Source of the DNA: Heloderma charlesbogerti
Taxonomy: Eukaryota > Chordata > Lepidosauria > Squamata > Helodermatidae
Direction: 5' to 3'
Length of the DNA stretch: 64,000 bases
Assembly: GCA_026122225.1 (NCBI GenBank)
Contig: JANEZZ010002708.1
Location: 248,001 to 312,000 of the forward strand
The notes beneath the pieces are model-generated. The model was not told the DNA's origin and searched no databases. It saw nothing but the letters and a program-made list of their open reading frames with translations. Below, piece by piece: positions 23,645 to 34,832 of the stretch (positions are counted from its first letter, which is position 1; the number at the start of each line of letters is the position of its first letter). Position numbers and translations under genes: made by a program.

Positions 23645-24062
23645 GCAATCCTATGGCTGCTACTCAGCGGCTAGACGGCCACAGGATATGTGGGTTTCTG
23701 GGAACCGACCTCAGAGGCTGTACTCCAACATTGGTTCACAGGGAACTGACCTTCCCCACTTCCACGCTGCCTGCAGACTTGCACTCTGCGCTCAGAAGAG
23801 GAGCGCACAGCAGCCAAAATGGGGCGTTCCAGGCCGGGGAAGGAGGAAATGCTGGTACAACACATCCTATGTGTTGTCCAGCAGACACTTCCCCCGCTCC
23901 ACCTTCCCACGGCTAGACAGCCAAAATCGGCTGTCTAGCTGCAAATGCAGGGCAGGCGAAGCACAGAGGGAATGATTCCCTCCATGCTCCTCCTGCCTTG
24001 CGTTGGATAGGCGTTAGCCTCCAAGTTCAGAGGCGGCCACCCATCCCCATAGGATCGCGTCC
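23645..24062. mobile_element. Terminal-inverted-repeat DNA element, uninterrupted copy
   Basis: Left end GCAATCCTATGGCTGC and right end 'ccccataggatcgcgtcc' are inverted. It shares 'gccaaaatcggctgtctag' and 'ttggataggcgttagcc' with the LTR-interrupted copy at 15975-16925. Confidence 0.7.
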
Positions 24063-25389
24063 TTAATGTGTCAGTGCAGTTGATGCCTATAATAACATCC
24101 TCAGTCAGTAGGGGGAGACTTCTTTAACTACTACATAGATTTGCAGTTGATACAGTGCGAAGCCAGGAGAGATCACTAGCCTGAGAGACAGAGTGATGGA
24201 GCTTCTCCTCCCCCCTATATCGGGGGGCAGCCCCCCTCTGGGGAAGAATGGACAGACACCTCCCTCAGGGGTCTATAAGGGGGCCCAATGGCAGGGGCTG
24301 TGCCTAGGGGTGTCAGCAGGCATGGTTTGACTCAGACAGGGCAGACAGAATTTATCTAATTTAACAGCTGTGTGAGTCTGCTTGAAGGCTTCACTGTATC
24401 AAACCAAGGCCTATTCCAACCTGTGCGAAGCCAGGTCCATTCACTAGCAAATAAATAAAACTGGAGGAGGCTCATTTTGATAAATGCGAGAAACCTGGGC
24501 TACGGGAACATTGGTACAGACCCGGATCTGATTGCTCATTCAGTCCTAGTCAGTTCGATCCAAGTCACTCATTCATTTAAAGAACACAGAATGCCAGAAC
24601 AGCCAGCAAGCTGGATAAAAGAAAACAACTGATGGGAGAAGGAAAGACTGTCAAACTTTAGCCTCCCCAGTGGAATCATAGGAGTAACCAAGGGCAGATG
24701 GATGCAAAGTGATGGATGTACATCACACCAGCTGCTACTGAAGCCACGGGCTGATTGACTTCTCCTACTTCTCTCTTATTGATCGGCTTTATTCTTTGTT
24801 TCTTGTTTCAATACAGATCTATTGCTGTAGAAGTAGAAGGTTATGTTCAAGGCAAACCGTCAGAGCTGACCGCATCAGCCTTTGCAATTTCTTTCTTTAT
24901 TAGATCTTCCCATGACAGCAAAAAAGGGAAGAGGTTGGATCAACAGGCTTGTGAGAGTACAGGCACAGGCTGAAGCTGTGCCGGAATTTCTCAGCATACA
25001 CTTTTCTCAGAAAACGTTGAGATTTTCTTCTTTGTCTTGCCCCTAGAAAACTAAGGCCACTTTGAAATTTTTTTCCCCCAGAACACTCACCACCATTTTC
25101 TTTATGTTAGCTGCCATTTTATCCCCAGAGTATCCTGAAGTAATGCCACATCCGGAGCATCGTGAAAGATGCCAGGTTGCACACGCAACTGCTGCTGTTG
25201 TGACTCGCGGCAGCAGCGAGACAAAAACCGCAGGGAAAAAAGAGGAAGCTACACGGCTGCTAACGCCGATCCCCACCTTTGAATAATTGTTGGAGAATTT
25301 CTCCTCCCACTGGAGAAATTTGGTGAAATGGTTCCTCCAATTTCTCTGTGCGCAAATAAGGTGGAGAATTCCTGACTGAAACTTCCTGA
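24063..25389. other. Unassigned sequence with one inverted pair
   Basis: 'tgatacagtgcgaagcc' at 24149-24165 pairs with 'ggcttcactgtatcaaa' at 24386-24402, and 'gtgcgaagccagg' recurs near 24422. This could be a small DNA element, but no termini were resolved. No gene was seen. Confidence 0.4.
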
Positions 25390-25588
25390 CTGTTAGAGCA
25401 AGACGACAATGGAACTAATTACCCGGGGAGGCGGTGGGCTCTGCCACACTGGAGGCCTTCAAGACGAGGCTGGACAGCCGTCTGTCAGGGATGCTCTGAC
25501 TTGGATCCCTGCCTTGAGCAGGGGGTTGGACTCCATGGCCTTGTAGGCCCCTTCCAACCCTACTATCCTATGATTCTATGATTCTATG
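25390..25588 (+). mobile_element. CR1 LINE 3' end
   Basis: It parallels the end of the CR1 at 53690-56829: 'cttcctgactgttagagc', 'cactggaggccttcaaga', 'ctggacagccgtctgtcagg', then 'ccttccaaccctactatcc' and ATTCTATG octamers. This copy founded the adjacent satellite. Confidence 0.88.
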
Positions 25589-28555
25589 CTTTAAACTGGA
25601 TTCCTGCACTGAACAGGGGGTTGGACTCGATGGCCTTGTAGGCCCCTTCCAACCCTACTATCCTATGATTCTATGCTTTAAACTGGATTCCTGCACTGAA
25701 CAGGGGGTTGGACTCGATGGCCTTGTAGGCCCCTTCCAACCCTACTATCCTATGATTCTATGATTCTATGCTTTAAACTGGATTCCTGCACTGAACAGGG
25801 GGTTGGACTCGATGGCCTTGTAGGCCCCTTCCAACCCTACTATCCTATGATTCTATGATTCTATGCTTTAAACTGGATTCCTGCACTGAACAGGGGGTTG
25901 GACTCGATGGCCTTGTAGGCCCCTTCCAACCCTACTATCCTATGATTCTATGCTTTAAACTGGATTCCTGCACTGAACAGGGGGTTGGACTCGATGGCCT
26001 TGTAGGCCCCTTCCAACCCTACTATACTATGATTCTATGCTTTAAACTGGATTCCTGCACTGAACAGGGGTTGGACTCGATGGCCTTGTAGGCCCCTTCC
26101 AACCCTACTACCCTATGATTCTATGATTCTATGCTTTAAACTGGATTCCTGCACTGAACAGGGGGTTGGACTCGATGGCCTTGTAGGCCCCTTCCAACCC
26201 TACTATCCTATGATTCTATGATTCTATGCTTTAAACTGGATTCCTGCACTGAACAGGGGGTTGGACTCGATGGCCTTGTAGGCCCCTTCCAACCCTACTA
26301 TCCTATGATTCTATGATTCTATGCTTTAAACTGGATTCCTGCACTGAACAGGGGGTTGGACTCGATGGCCTTGTAGGCCCCTTCCAACCCTACTATCCTA
26401 TGATTCTATGATTCTATGCTTTAAACTGGATTCCTGCACTGAACAGGGGGTTGGACTCGATGGCCTTGTAGGCCCCTTCCAACCCTACTATCCTATGATT
26501 CTATGCTTTAAACTGGATTCCTGCACTGAACAGGGGGTTGGACTCGATGGCCTTGTAGGCCCCTTCCAACCCTACTATCCTATGATTCTATGATTCTATG
26601 CTTTAAACTGGATTCCTGCACTGAACAGGGGGTTGGACTCGATGGCCTTGTAGGCCCCTTCCAACCCTACTATCCTATGATTCTATGATTCTATGCTTTA
26701 AACTGGATTCCTGCACTGAACAGGGGTTGGACTCGATGGCCTTGTAGGCCCCTTCCAACCCTACTATCCTATGATTCTATGATTCTATGCTTTAAACTGG
26801 ATTCCTGCACTGAACAGGGGGTTGGACTCGATGGCCTTGTAGGCCCCTTCCAACCCTACTATCCTATGATTCTATGATTCTATGCTTTAAACTGGATTCC
26901 TGCACTGAACAGGGGGTTGGACTCGATGGCCTTGTAGGCCCCTTCCAACCCTACTATCCTATGATTCTATGCTTTAAACTGGATTCCTGCACTGAACAGG
27001 GGGTTGGACTCGATGGCCTTGTAGGCCCCTTCCAACCCTACTATACTATGATTCTATGCTTTAAACTGGATTCCTGCACTGAACAGGGGGTTGGACTCGA
27101 TGGCCTTGTAGGCCCCTTCCAACCCTACTACCCTATGATTCTATGATTCTATGCTTTAAACTGGATTCCTGCACTGAACAGGGGGTTGGACTCGATGGCC
27201 TTGTAGGCCCCTTCCAACCCTACTATCCTATGATTCTATGATTCTATGCTTTAAACTGGATTCCTGCACTGAACAGGGGGTTGGACTCGATGGCCTTGTA
27301 GGCCCCTTCCAACCCTACTATCCTATGATTCTATGATTCTATGCTTTAAACTGGATTCCTGCACTGAACAGGGGGTTGGACTCGATGGCCTTGTAGGCCC
27401 CTTCCAACCCAACTATCCTATGATTCTATGATTCTATGCTTTAAACTGGATTCCTGCACTGAACAGGGGGTTGGACTCGATGGCCTTGTAGGCCCCTTCC
27501 AATCCTACTATCCTATGATTCTATGATTCTATGCTTTAAACTGGATTCCTGCACTGAACAGGGGGTTGGACTCGATGGCCTTGTAGGCCCCTTCCAACCC
27601 TACTATCCTATGATTCTATGATTCTATGCTTTAAACTGGATTCCTGCACTGAACAGGGGGTTGGACTCGATGGCCTTGTAGGCCCCTTCCAACCCTACTA
27701 TCCTATGATTCTATGCTTTAAACTGGATTCCTGCACTGAACAGGGGGTTGGACTCGATGGCCTTGTAGGCCCCTTCCAACCCTACTATCCTATGATTCTA
27801 TGATTCTATGCTTTAAACTGGATTCCTGCACTGAACAGGGGGTTGGACTCGATGGCCTTGTAGGCCCCTTCCAACCCTACTATCCTATGATTCTATGATT
27901 CTATGCTTTAAACTGGATTCCTGCACTGAACAGGGGGTTGGACTCGATGGCCTTGTAGGCCCCTTCCAACCCTACTATCCTATGATTCTATGATTCTATG
28001 CTTTAAACTGGATTCCTGCACTGAACAGGGGGTTGGACTCGATGGCCTTGTAGGCCCCTTCCAACCCTACTATCCTATGATTCTATGATTCTATGCTTTA
28101 AACTGGATTCCTGCACTGAACAGGGGGTTGGACTCGATGGCCTTGTAGGCCCCTTCCAACCCTACTATCCTATGATTCTATGCTTTAAACTGGATTCCTG
28201 CACTGAACAGGGGGTTGGACTCGATGGCCTTGTAGGCCCCTTCCAACCCTACTATCCTATGATTCTATGATTCTATGCTTTAAACTGGATTCCTGCACTG
28301 AACAGGGGGTTGGACTCGATGGCCTTGTAGGCCCCTTCCAACCCTACTATCCTATGATTCTATGATTCTATGCTTTAAACTGGATTCCTGCACTGAACAG
28401 GGGGTTGGACTCGATGGCCTTGTAGGCCCCTTCCAACCCTACTATCCTATGATTCTATGATTCTATGCTTTAAACTGGATTCCTGCACTGAACAGGGGGT
28501 TTGACTCGATGGCCTTGTAGGCCCCTTCCAACCCTACTATCCTATGATTCTATGA
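25589..28555 (+). repeat. Satellite made of 32 CR1 3'-terminal units (87/95 bp)
   Basis: Thirty-two tandem units each begin CTTTAAACTGG and end in ATTCTATG. Unit length is 95 bp when the terminal octamer is doubled and 87 bp when single; two units are 94 bp because one G is missing in the 'caggggg' run. Units are nearly identical. The sequence is the CR1 3' end from 'ctgcactgaacaggggg' to the octamer tail. The 29-residue repeated open frame exists only where 87-bp units occur and is not a gene. Confidence 0.97.
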
Positions 28556-29275
28556 ATTTCAAGAGGCACATAACCCCAGCATACGCCTGACCTGAGTTGT
28601 GAGGCTGGACTAACAGAGCAGCTATAAATTACACATGGTTGTTGTCACAGATTGTTTTCTTCTCCCCAAGAAGACACAGGATATCTTTATTTATTTATTT
28701 TTAAAACTGCTTATTTACAAAGGGATCGCTTGGGAAGTAACTATAGGAATGTGACAGGACAAGTGGTAATGGAAGTGCCTTCCATATCACCTCAACATAC
28801 ATCCCCACCATGCTAATTTGCTTGTATCCAGTACTGATCTGCAGAAAAGAGCTCAGATGATTGTAAGTTGTGTAAGAAGAACCTAGGATGCATGTTAATT
28901 TCTGCATCTCCTCCTGTATGGGCCTACGACCATACAAATAAAGTTGTTGATTGGGCAGGAACTGTAGTACTTACGCTAGATAAAACTGAGTTACAGCCAT
29001 TTCCTCCAAACTGCCCACAGACAGCACTGGCTGTTTGCATGCCAAATGCCAATTCACACAACCCAACAGGGAATACAAGGATATGGGGTGCATGGATCCA
29101 TTCAAATTTTGTGGGACAAAGCTGCTTCGCAATTTTTCCCCCACTATGCCCAACTTTTATAACTCAATCTGTAGTGCCATGACGCCACCACAAAAGTTGC
29201 CAGAATTGGGTACAGATGGTCACATTAGTTTTAACTGAGTAGTCCAGGGATCTGTGACGCTCAGTTTCATTTCAT
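28556..29275. other. Unassigned sequence
   Basis: A TTTA-rich run lies near 28687-28704. Nothing else was recognised. Confidence 0.5.
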
Positions 29276-29881
29276 TAGGGATGTTGGAGAAATCCACCAT
29301 GGACTCCAGTGAGGCCAGATTCTTTGGAATCTGGCCCCCCGGAGTCTGTGGCGGAACAGACTACCCCACCACCACCACCACCCCCTGAAATCCCCCCGAG
29401 ATGGACCTGCCTGGTGGCGGATGCAGCGGTGGATCCGGATCGTCTTCTGGCCACTACCGGGCTGCTGTGGCTGAAATGGCGGCCGTCGTAGCGACCGCCA
29501 TTTGCGTGCCTGCACTAGGCCATGATAGGCTACGTAAATACTTACGTAGCCTATCACAGCAAAAGAAAGGGATGAAAATGGCATGGAGGCCGCCATTTGC
29601 ATGCCTGCCTTTTGCTGTGATAGGCTACATAAATACTTACATAGCCTATCACGGCCTAATGCAAGGACGCAAATGGCGGCCACTACGACGGCCACCATTT
29701 GCAGCCACAGCAGCCTGGCAGCAGCTTGAAGTCAGGCTCCAGCCGGCTCCGGCCAGTGGCTCCGCGGCCTTGCCACGGAGTGGAGCCGGCTGGGGAGGAT
29801 TCCAGGGGGAGGGACGGGTCGCCTCCTCCCCAACCACAGATGCCCCGGACCAGAACAAGGTAAGGGATTCATACATCCCTA
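29276..29881. mobile_element. hAT-like foldback MITE, copy 1
   Basis: TAGGGATGTTGGAGAAATCC at the left and 'gggattcatacatcccta' at the right. Flanks CATTTCAT and CATGTAGC no longer match well. Inside are two hairpins 'gtgataggctac(g/a)ta' with their reverses, flanked by 'aaatggcgg' and 'ccgccattt' pairs. Non-coding. Confidence 0.85.
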
Positions 29882-29964
29882 CATGTAGCCCTTGGCAAAA
29901 GCCCTCTGCAAAGGATCGACCCAGATATCTGGCAAGAGCAATCTATCCCTCCCCAAGCAGCTTG

Positions 29965-30080
29965 CTGTGCAGGGAGAAGGAGGGCGAAAGGAAAAGAGAG
30001 GGAGGGAGGAGGTGGCAGAGAGAGAAAAGGGAGTGGCAGAAAGAGAGAGGAAAGGGGGTATTAAAGTGAGAGAAAGGGGC
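29965..30080. repeat. Purine-rich tract
   Basis: The + strand is almost pure A/G ('aaaagagagggagggagg' and similar), a low-complexity region. Confidence 0.8.
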
Positions 30081-30317
30081 AGCCACCCCCACTGCTGGCC
30101 TCTGGCCTCCCCATTGCCAGTATGCAGCCAAAACCAACAGATGGCCTTAAGGGAATGCAGCCCTTGATAGAAAAAAGGTTCCCTTGGTCTGGTCCAGTTA
30201 AAGCAACTATCACGCGTGATCTTACATACTTGAGTTGTTACCATCTGTCCACCAGCCCAACACACAGGTTTACAACACCACATGAAAGGCACCCAGGGCC
30301 ATGTAAGAGGACACTAG

Positions 30318-30954
30318 TGTAACCTATTGGTATATTTTTCTTTAAGAATTTTGAGTGGGAATATGGCTGTGCATGCTCAGTAAAGGAGTGAGATAGAGAG
30401 TGGCCGCCATTTTAGGCAGTGACCACAATGCAGTGTGGAAGAAGATTGCTTTCTCCTCTCTGTAAGGCCTTGAACCTTTGAGACAGGTTAGTAGGGAGGT
30501 TTCCTTTTGAATTTTTTTAGAGTCACGTTTGTTTGTTTTTTTACAAACACTATGAATTCCTTGTTGTTTATGTTCTATATTATATAAAGGCTATTTACAA
30601 TGTTGTTCTTGAGTTGCTGGATCCTGATCCATTTTTGAGAAAATTTATTGCGGAGCTGGAGTGAACTGAGTGGAAACTGTTTTCTGCCTTCGGACAGCAG
30701 AAAAATCAAACTTCAGAGACAAGTTTTATTTATATTTTTGTTGTGGACTCAAGTTAAAAGACAGAACTTTGGGAGGGCTGTGCTCTGTTTTATTGTTTTT
30801 GGTGATAAGTGTATTGTTATGCATGTAAAATTATTACATGCACATTATTATTGTTTTTAATTAAGAAATTAAAATGATATACTTAATTGTTAATTGTTCC
30901 TGTACAACGCCTTTGCTGTGAGTCCCTTTAGAGACCCTGAAGAAAAGTGTTACA
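30318..30954. mobile_element. Candidate solo LTR (TGTAAC...GTTACA)
   Basis: TGTAAC and GTTACA form inverted TG/CA termini 637 bp apart, flanked by CTAG and CTAC, a 4-bp near-duplication. A TATA-like 'ttatataaagg' is near 30580. There is no second copy in the window to confirm it, and the polyadenylation signal is weak. Confidence 0.35.
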
Positions 30955-31456
30955 CTACCATGGCTTTATTTTTAATGGTTGGCAAAACAAACCAAAAAGC
31001 AAGACGGAAACCTATCCCTATTACCACATAAAGAATAGCACTTTCACAATCGTTCCTATGATGTTCTCGGCCACTCTGGCTGCCTGCCATTCTGGCAAAG
31101 TGCTAATGGAATCAGCCCAAGCAATCCAATTCCTTTCGACTGGGGTGTAATAGGCTGCCATGCTTGCGGCGAACGCTAAGTGAAAGCTTCCTTTCTTCCG
31201 CCGTTCGCAATTTATACCAAAAGAGAGGGGTGGCCTCTCTACGGGATTGGAAAACACATCCAGAAGTAATTTGCTGTTTGTTGATTACACGAAGACAGGC
31301 TGTCTTCACGCTGTCAGCTACGTGAGCAGGGATGGGGAGAAGAGGAAAAGAGGGCGAAATGTTTTGTTTGGAGGAGATACGCAGGCAGATGCACACATAT
31401 GAAGATTCAAATGCCTCCAATTCCCCAAGCCATGTAATGAGATTAGGAATGGGGGA
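30955..31456. other. Unassigned sequence
   Basis: No recognised repeat or coding signal. Confidence 0.45.
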
Positions 31457-32322
31457 GTTGTTGTTCAGTCGTTAAGTCGTGTCCAACTCTTCGTGACCCC
31501 ATGGACGACAGCATGCCAGGCCTTCCTGTCCTCCGCTCTCTCCCGGAGTGTGCTCAAGTTCATATTCATTGCATCGGTGATGCTATCTAGCCATCTCATC
31601 CTCTGTTGTCCCCTTCTCCTTTTGCCTTCAATCCTTTCCAGCATCAGGGTCTTTTCCAGGGAGTTTTCTCTTCGCATTAGGTGGCCAAAATATTTGAGCT
31701 TCAGCTTCAGTATCTGTCTTTCCAATGAGCACTCAGGGTTGATTTCCTTTAGGATGGACTGATTGGACCTCCTTGCAGTCCAGGGGACTCGTAAGAGTCT
31801 TCTCCAGCACCACAGTTCGAAAGCATCAATTCTTCGGCGCTCAGCCTTCCTTATAGTCCAGCTCTCACAGCCATACGTTGCTACTGGGAAAACCATAGGT
31901 TTGATTATACGAATCTTTGTCAGCAAGGTGATGTCTCTGCTTCTTACTATGCTGTCTAGGTTTGCCATAGCTTTCCTTCCAAGGAGCAAGCATCTTTTAA
32001 TTTCATGGCTACAGTCACCGTCTGCGGTGATCTTGGAGCCCAAGAAAATAAAATCTGTCATTGCTTCCATTTCTTCCCCTTCTATATGCCAGGGAGTGAT
32101 GGGGCCAGATACCATGATCTTAGTTTGTTTAATGTTGAGTTTCAAACCAGCTTTTGCACTCTCCATTTTCACCCTCAACAAGAGGCTCTTTAGATCCTCT
32201 TCGCTTTCTGCCGTTAGGGTGGTATCGTCTGTGTATCTGAGGCTGTTGAAAATTCTCCTGGCAATCTTAATTCCAACCTGTGATTCATCCAACCTGGTGT
32301 TTCTCATGATGTACTCTGAATT
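31457..32322 (-). pseudogene. RTE-BovB LINE, 5'-truncated, open 280-codon ORF end
   Basis: The minus strand from 32307 to 31465 is open for 280 codons and ends with the BovB 3' terminus 'gactgaacaacaac'. It starts inside the reverse transcriptase just before motif C: residues 'LRYTDDTT' (YTDD at 25-28 in place of the usual YADD). It continues through 'GLKLNIKQTKIM', 'DFIFLGSKITADGDCSHEIK', 'YGCESWTI', 'FELWCWRRLLRVPWT' and the C-terminal 'HLMRRENSLEKTLML' and 'RQRMRWLDSI'-type block. The endonuclease and RT palm are missing, so the copy cannot be autonomous. BovB encodes an endonuclease plus RT on one ORF and moves by target-primed reverse transcription. The lack of any stop suggests a young insertion. 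Confidence 0.95.
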
Positions 32323-32329
32323 TACCTAA

Positions 32330-32652
32330 TTGTGTAGTTTTGAACCACAAAACGCAGTTATCGTTGAAAATTCACACTTCTCCAAATGTTGCAATATGGT
32401 TCTCCAATCAAAAAATGCATACAAAAATCCATATATTGGGGAAATACTGTTAAAAATGCATTATATTAGGAAAACTGCTTGCAAAACTGTGCATATTAGG
32501 CAAAAATGCATACCAAAATGCATTAGGAGAAATGTTCACAACAATGTTAATGAAGTTTCATGCAAGCTGTTTTTTAAAAAAAAAAAAATCTCAAAATTCA
32601 GGAAGAAGAAAAATGCAAAACTGAGAGATACTAAAATTGACAGATTTGTCCA
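32330..32652 (-). mobile_element. hAT-like foldback element ('ggacaaatct' family), inverted copy
   Basis: Its right end 'ttgacagatttgtcca' is the reverse of the start of the 21.6-22.3 kb copies. The interior holds repeated 'aaaatgcatac' motifs and an A run at 32578-32589. Confidence 0.5.
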
Positions 32653-32823
32653 TCGTGAGACGAGATCAGACGTAAATAGGTCATGCTATGCTTGCAAGCC
32701 CAGAAAAAGTCATATGTGGTTTCCTACACTTGACACAAGCCCACAGACACAACTGGACACAAGCCCATAGCAAACTGGCGCCGACATGTAGAGCTTCCAT
32801 ATATAGTCTAGTAGTACTGTTTC

Positions 32824-33571
32824 ATGCCCCTTCATGGATCACTGCCTTGTTGTGGTGAAGGGGCTTGCGTAACTCAGTGAAGCCATAAGCTATGCCGTGC
32901 AGGGCCACATTCAGGAGGCAGCAACTAAATCCATCCCAAAGAAAAAGAAATGCAAGAAAGCAAAGTGGCTGTCTGATGAGGCTTTACAAGTAGCTGAGGA
33001 AAGAAGGGAAGTGAAAAGCAAGGGAGAAAGGGGAATATATATCCAACTGAATGCAGATTTCCAGAGAATAGCAAGGAGAGACAAGAAGGCCTTCTTAAAT
33101 GAACAATGCAAAGAAATTGAGGAAAACAATAGAATGGGAAAGACTAGAGATTTTTTCAAGAAAATCGGAGATATCAAGGGAACGTTTTGTGCAAAGACAG
33201 GCATGATAAAGGACAAAGAAGGTAGGGACCTAACAGAAGCAGATGAGATTAAGAAGAGGTGGAAAGAATACACAGAAGAACTATATAGGAAAGACTGTTC
33301 ATTGGAAGGACAAATACTGAAGCTGAAGCTCAAATATTTTGGCCACCTAATGCGAAGAGAAAAGTCACTGGAAAAGACCTTGATGCTGGGAAAGATTGAA
33401 GGCAAAAGGAGAAGGGGACGGCAGAGGATGAGATGGCTAGATAGCATCACCAATGCAATGAATATGAACTTGAGCACACTCCGGGAGAGAGCGGAGGACA
33501 GGAAGGCCTGGCGTGCTCTGGTCCATGGGGTCACGAAGACTCGGACACAACTTAACGACTGAACAACAACA
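32824..33571 (+). pseudogene. Internally deleted RTE-BovB element with an in-frame 221-codon ORF
   Basis: It begins with the BovB segment 'catggatcactgccttg...gtgcagggccac', then jumps to the pre-RT region (from about 32911). An open frame of 221 codons (32897-33562) reads through 'KAKWLSDEALQVAEERREVK', 'RIARRDKKAFLNEQCKEIEE' and 'KKRWKEYTEELYRKD' (BovB linker before the RT). At about 33297 it passes directly into 'CSLEGQILKLKLKYFGHLMR', the BovB C-terminus, with no frame change. The entire catalytic RT core is gone. The 3' terminus 'gactgaacaacaac' is intact. So at least two internal deletions separate it from a full element. It cannot encode an active RT but keeps the terminus recognised by the BovB machinery; whether it is a mobile derivative family is unknown. 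Confidence 0.9.
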
Positions 33572-33585
33572 ATCAGCGATCATGA

Positions 33586-34555
33586 CTTGTACCCATTGGC
33601 TGGGTTCAGACAACATGCTAACCCACACTAAGCAGGTGAATGTGGGTTGTGGTTGAGTTTGGGTTGTTGTTGAATCGTGGTTGTTGGTTGAACCATGGAT
33701 TATTGTGTTGTCTGAACTAGGGATGTTGGAGAATTCCACCACGGACTCCAGTGAGGCCAGATTCTTTAGAATCCAGCCCCCCAGAGTCCATGGCTGAACG
33801 GACTGCCCCCCCGCCACCCCCCGAAATCCCCCCCGGAACGGACCTACCTGGCAACGGCGGCTCCAGGTCGTCTTCCGGCCGCTGCCGGGCTGCTGCGGCC
33901 GCCATTTGCATCCCTGCATTAGGCCATGATAAGCTACGTAAATACTTACGTATCCTATCACAGCAAAGAGCAGGGGAGCAAATGGCAGCCGCTACACCAT
34001 TTGCGTCCCTGCTCTTTGCCGTGATAGGCTACATAGGTATTTACGTAGTCTATCATGGCCTAATGCAAGGATGCAAATGGCGGCCTCTACAACGGCCACC
34101 ATTTGCAGCCACAGCATCCCGGCAGCAGCTGGAAGTCCAGCTGCGGCCAGCCCCAGCTGGTGGCCCTGCGGCCTTGCCGCAGAGCGGAGCTGGCTAGGGA
34201 GGATTCCGGGGGGGGGACGGATCTCCTCCCCGCCCCCAGCAGACCTAGACAGCGGACTGGTAAGTGGGATTCGTACATCCCTAGTCTGAACACAGGACGT
34301 TTTCCACAGGGTGGCTTCTTAACCATGCACTGTGGCTTGTTAACCTGAACAACCCAACAACAAACCATGGGTTCTCAAGGTGGCTCGTTCGAGAAAAATA
34401 AACCACACTGCATGGTTAACATGCCACCCTGCAGAAAATGTCCCGGTTTCAGACAACACGCTAACCCACGGTTCAATAAACAACCCATTGCTCAATAACA
34501 ACCCACACTCAGCAACTGAGTGTGCATTAGCCTGTTGTCTGAACCCAGCCAATGA
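33586..34555. mobile_element. Inverted-repeat DNA element hosting a hAT MITE
   Basis: Left end 'attggctgggttcagacaac' and right end 'gttgtctgaacccagccaat' are near-perfect inverted repeats. Subterminal parts contain 'gctaaccca' and 'tgggttgt' pairs. It is split by the MITE at 33718-34283. Net length is about 400 bp, non-coding. Confidence 0.75.
33718..34283. mobile_element. hAT-like foldback MITE, copy 2
   Basis: TAGGGATGTTGGAGAATTCC to 'attcgtacatcccta', with a perfect 8-bp target duplication GTCTGAAC at 33710-33717 and 34284-34291. It contains two 'gataagctacgta / gataggctac' hairpins and 'caaatggcggcc' motifs. Confidence 0.93.
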
Positions 34556-34570
34556 GAGCTTTATCTTCTA

Positions 34571-34705
34571 TTAATACATCTAATCCCCTTTTAAATCCAT
34601 CTGAACTGGTGGCCATCGCCACCTCTTGTGGCAAAGAATTCCATAGCTGAATTATGTGCCAGGTGAAGAACTACCTCTTTCTGTCTGTCTCGAATCTCCC
34701 ACCCA
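34571..34705 (-). mobile_element. CR1-like LINE fragment
   Basis: On the + strand, 'ccccttttaaatccatct', 'tgtggcaaagaattccata' and 'ctgtctcgaatctcccacc' match the antisense of a widespread reptilian CR1/L3-type 3' region. No coding part remains. Confidence 0.5.
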
Positions 34706-34742
34706 ACAAGGGTGAGATTTGAACCAAGAACCACATGTTTTA

Positions 34743-34832
34743 GGCCTCAAGCCCATGTCCACTTACCTGGGAGCATAGTTACCACTGAACTCAGTGGGAT
34801 TTACTTCTGAGTAGACATTCACCGGACTGTAC
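34743..34832. repeat. Ancient short interspersed element
   Basis: 'acttacctgggagcatag' and 'tgggatttacttctgagta' form an inverted pair common in lizard genomes. Too decayed for classification. Confidence 0.4.

Noticed and set aside
25578..28270. Repeated 29-residue protein (MILCFKLDSCTEQ...) as a tandem-repeat gene
   Set aside because: The frame exists only through 87-bp units; 95-bp units shift it. The DNA is CR1 3' untranslated sequence amplified in tandem.
25589..28555. CRISPR-like array
   Set aside because: Units are contiguous copies with no unique spacers, in a vertebrate-type genome, and derive from CR1.
29276..29881. Perfect target duplication for hAT copy 1
   Set aside because: Flanks CATTTCAT and CATGTAGC agree at too few positions.
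31493..32329. Plus-strand open frames across the BovB copy
   Set aside because: They are shadows of the minus-strand BovB ORF.
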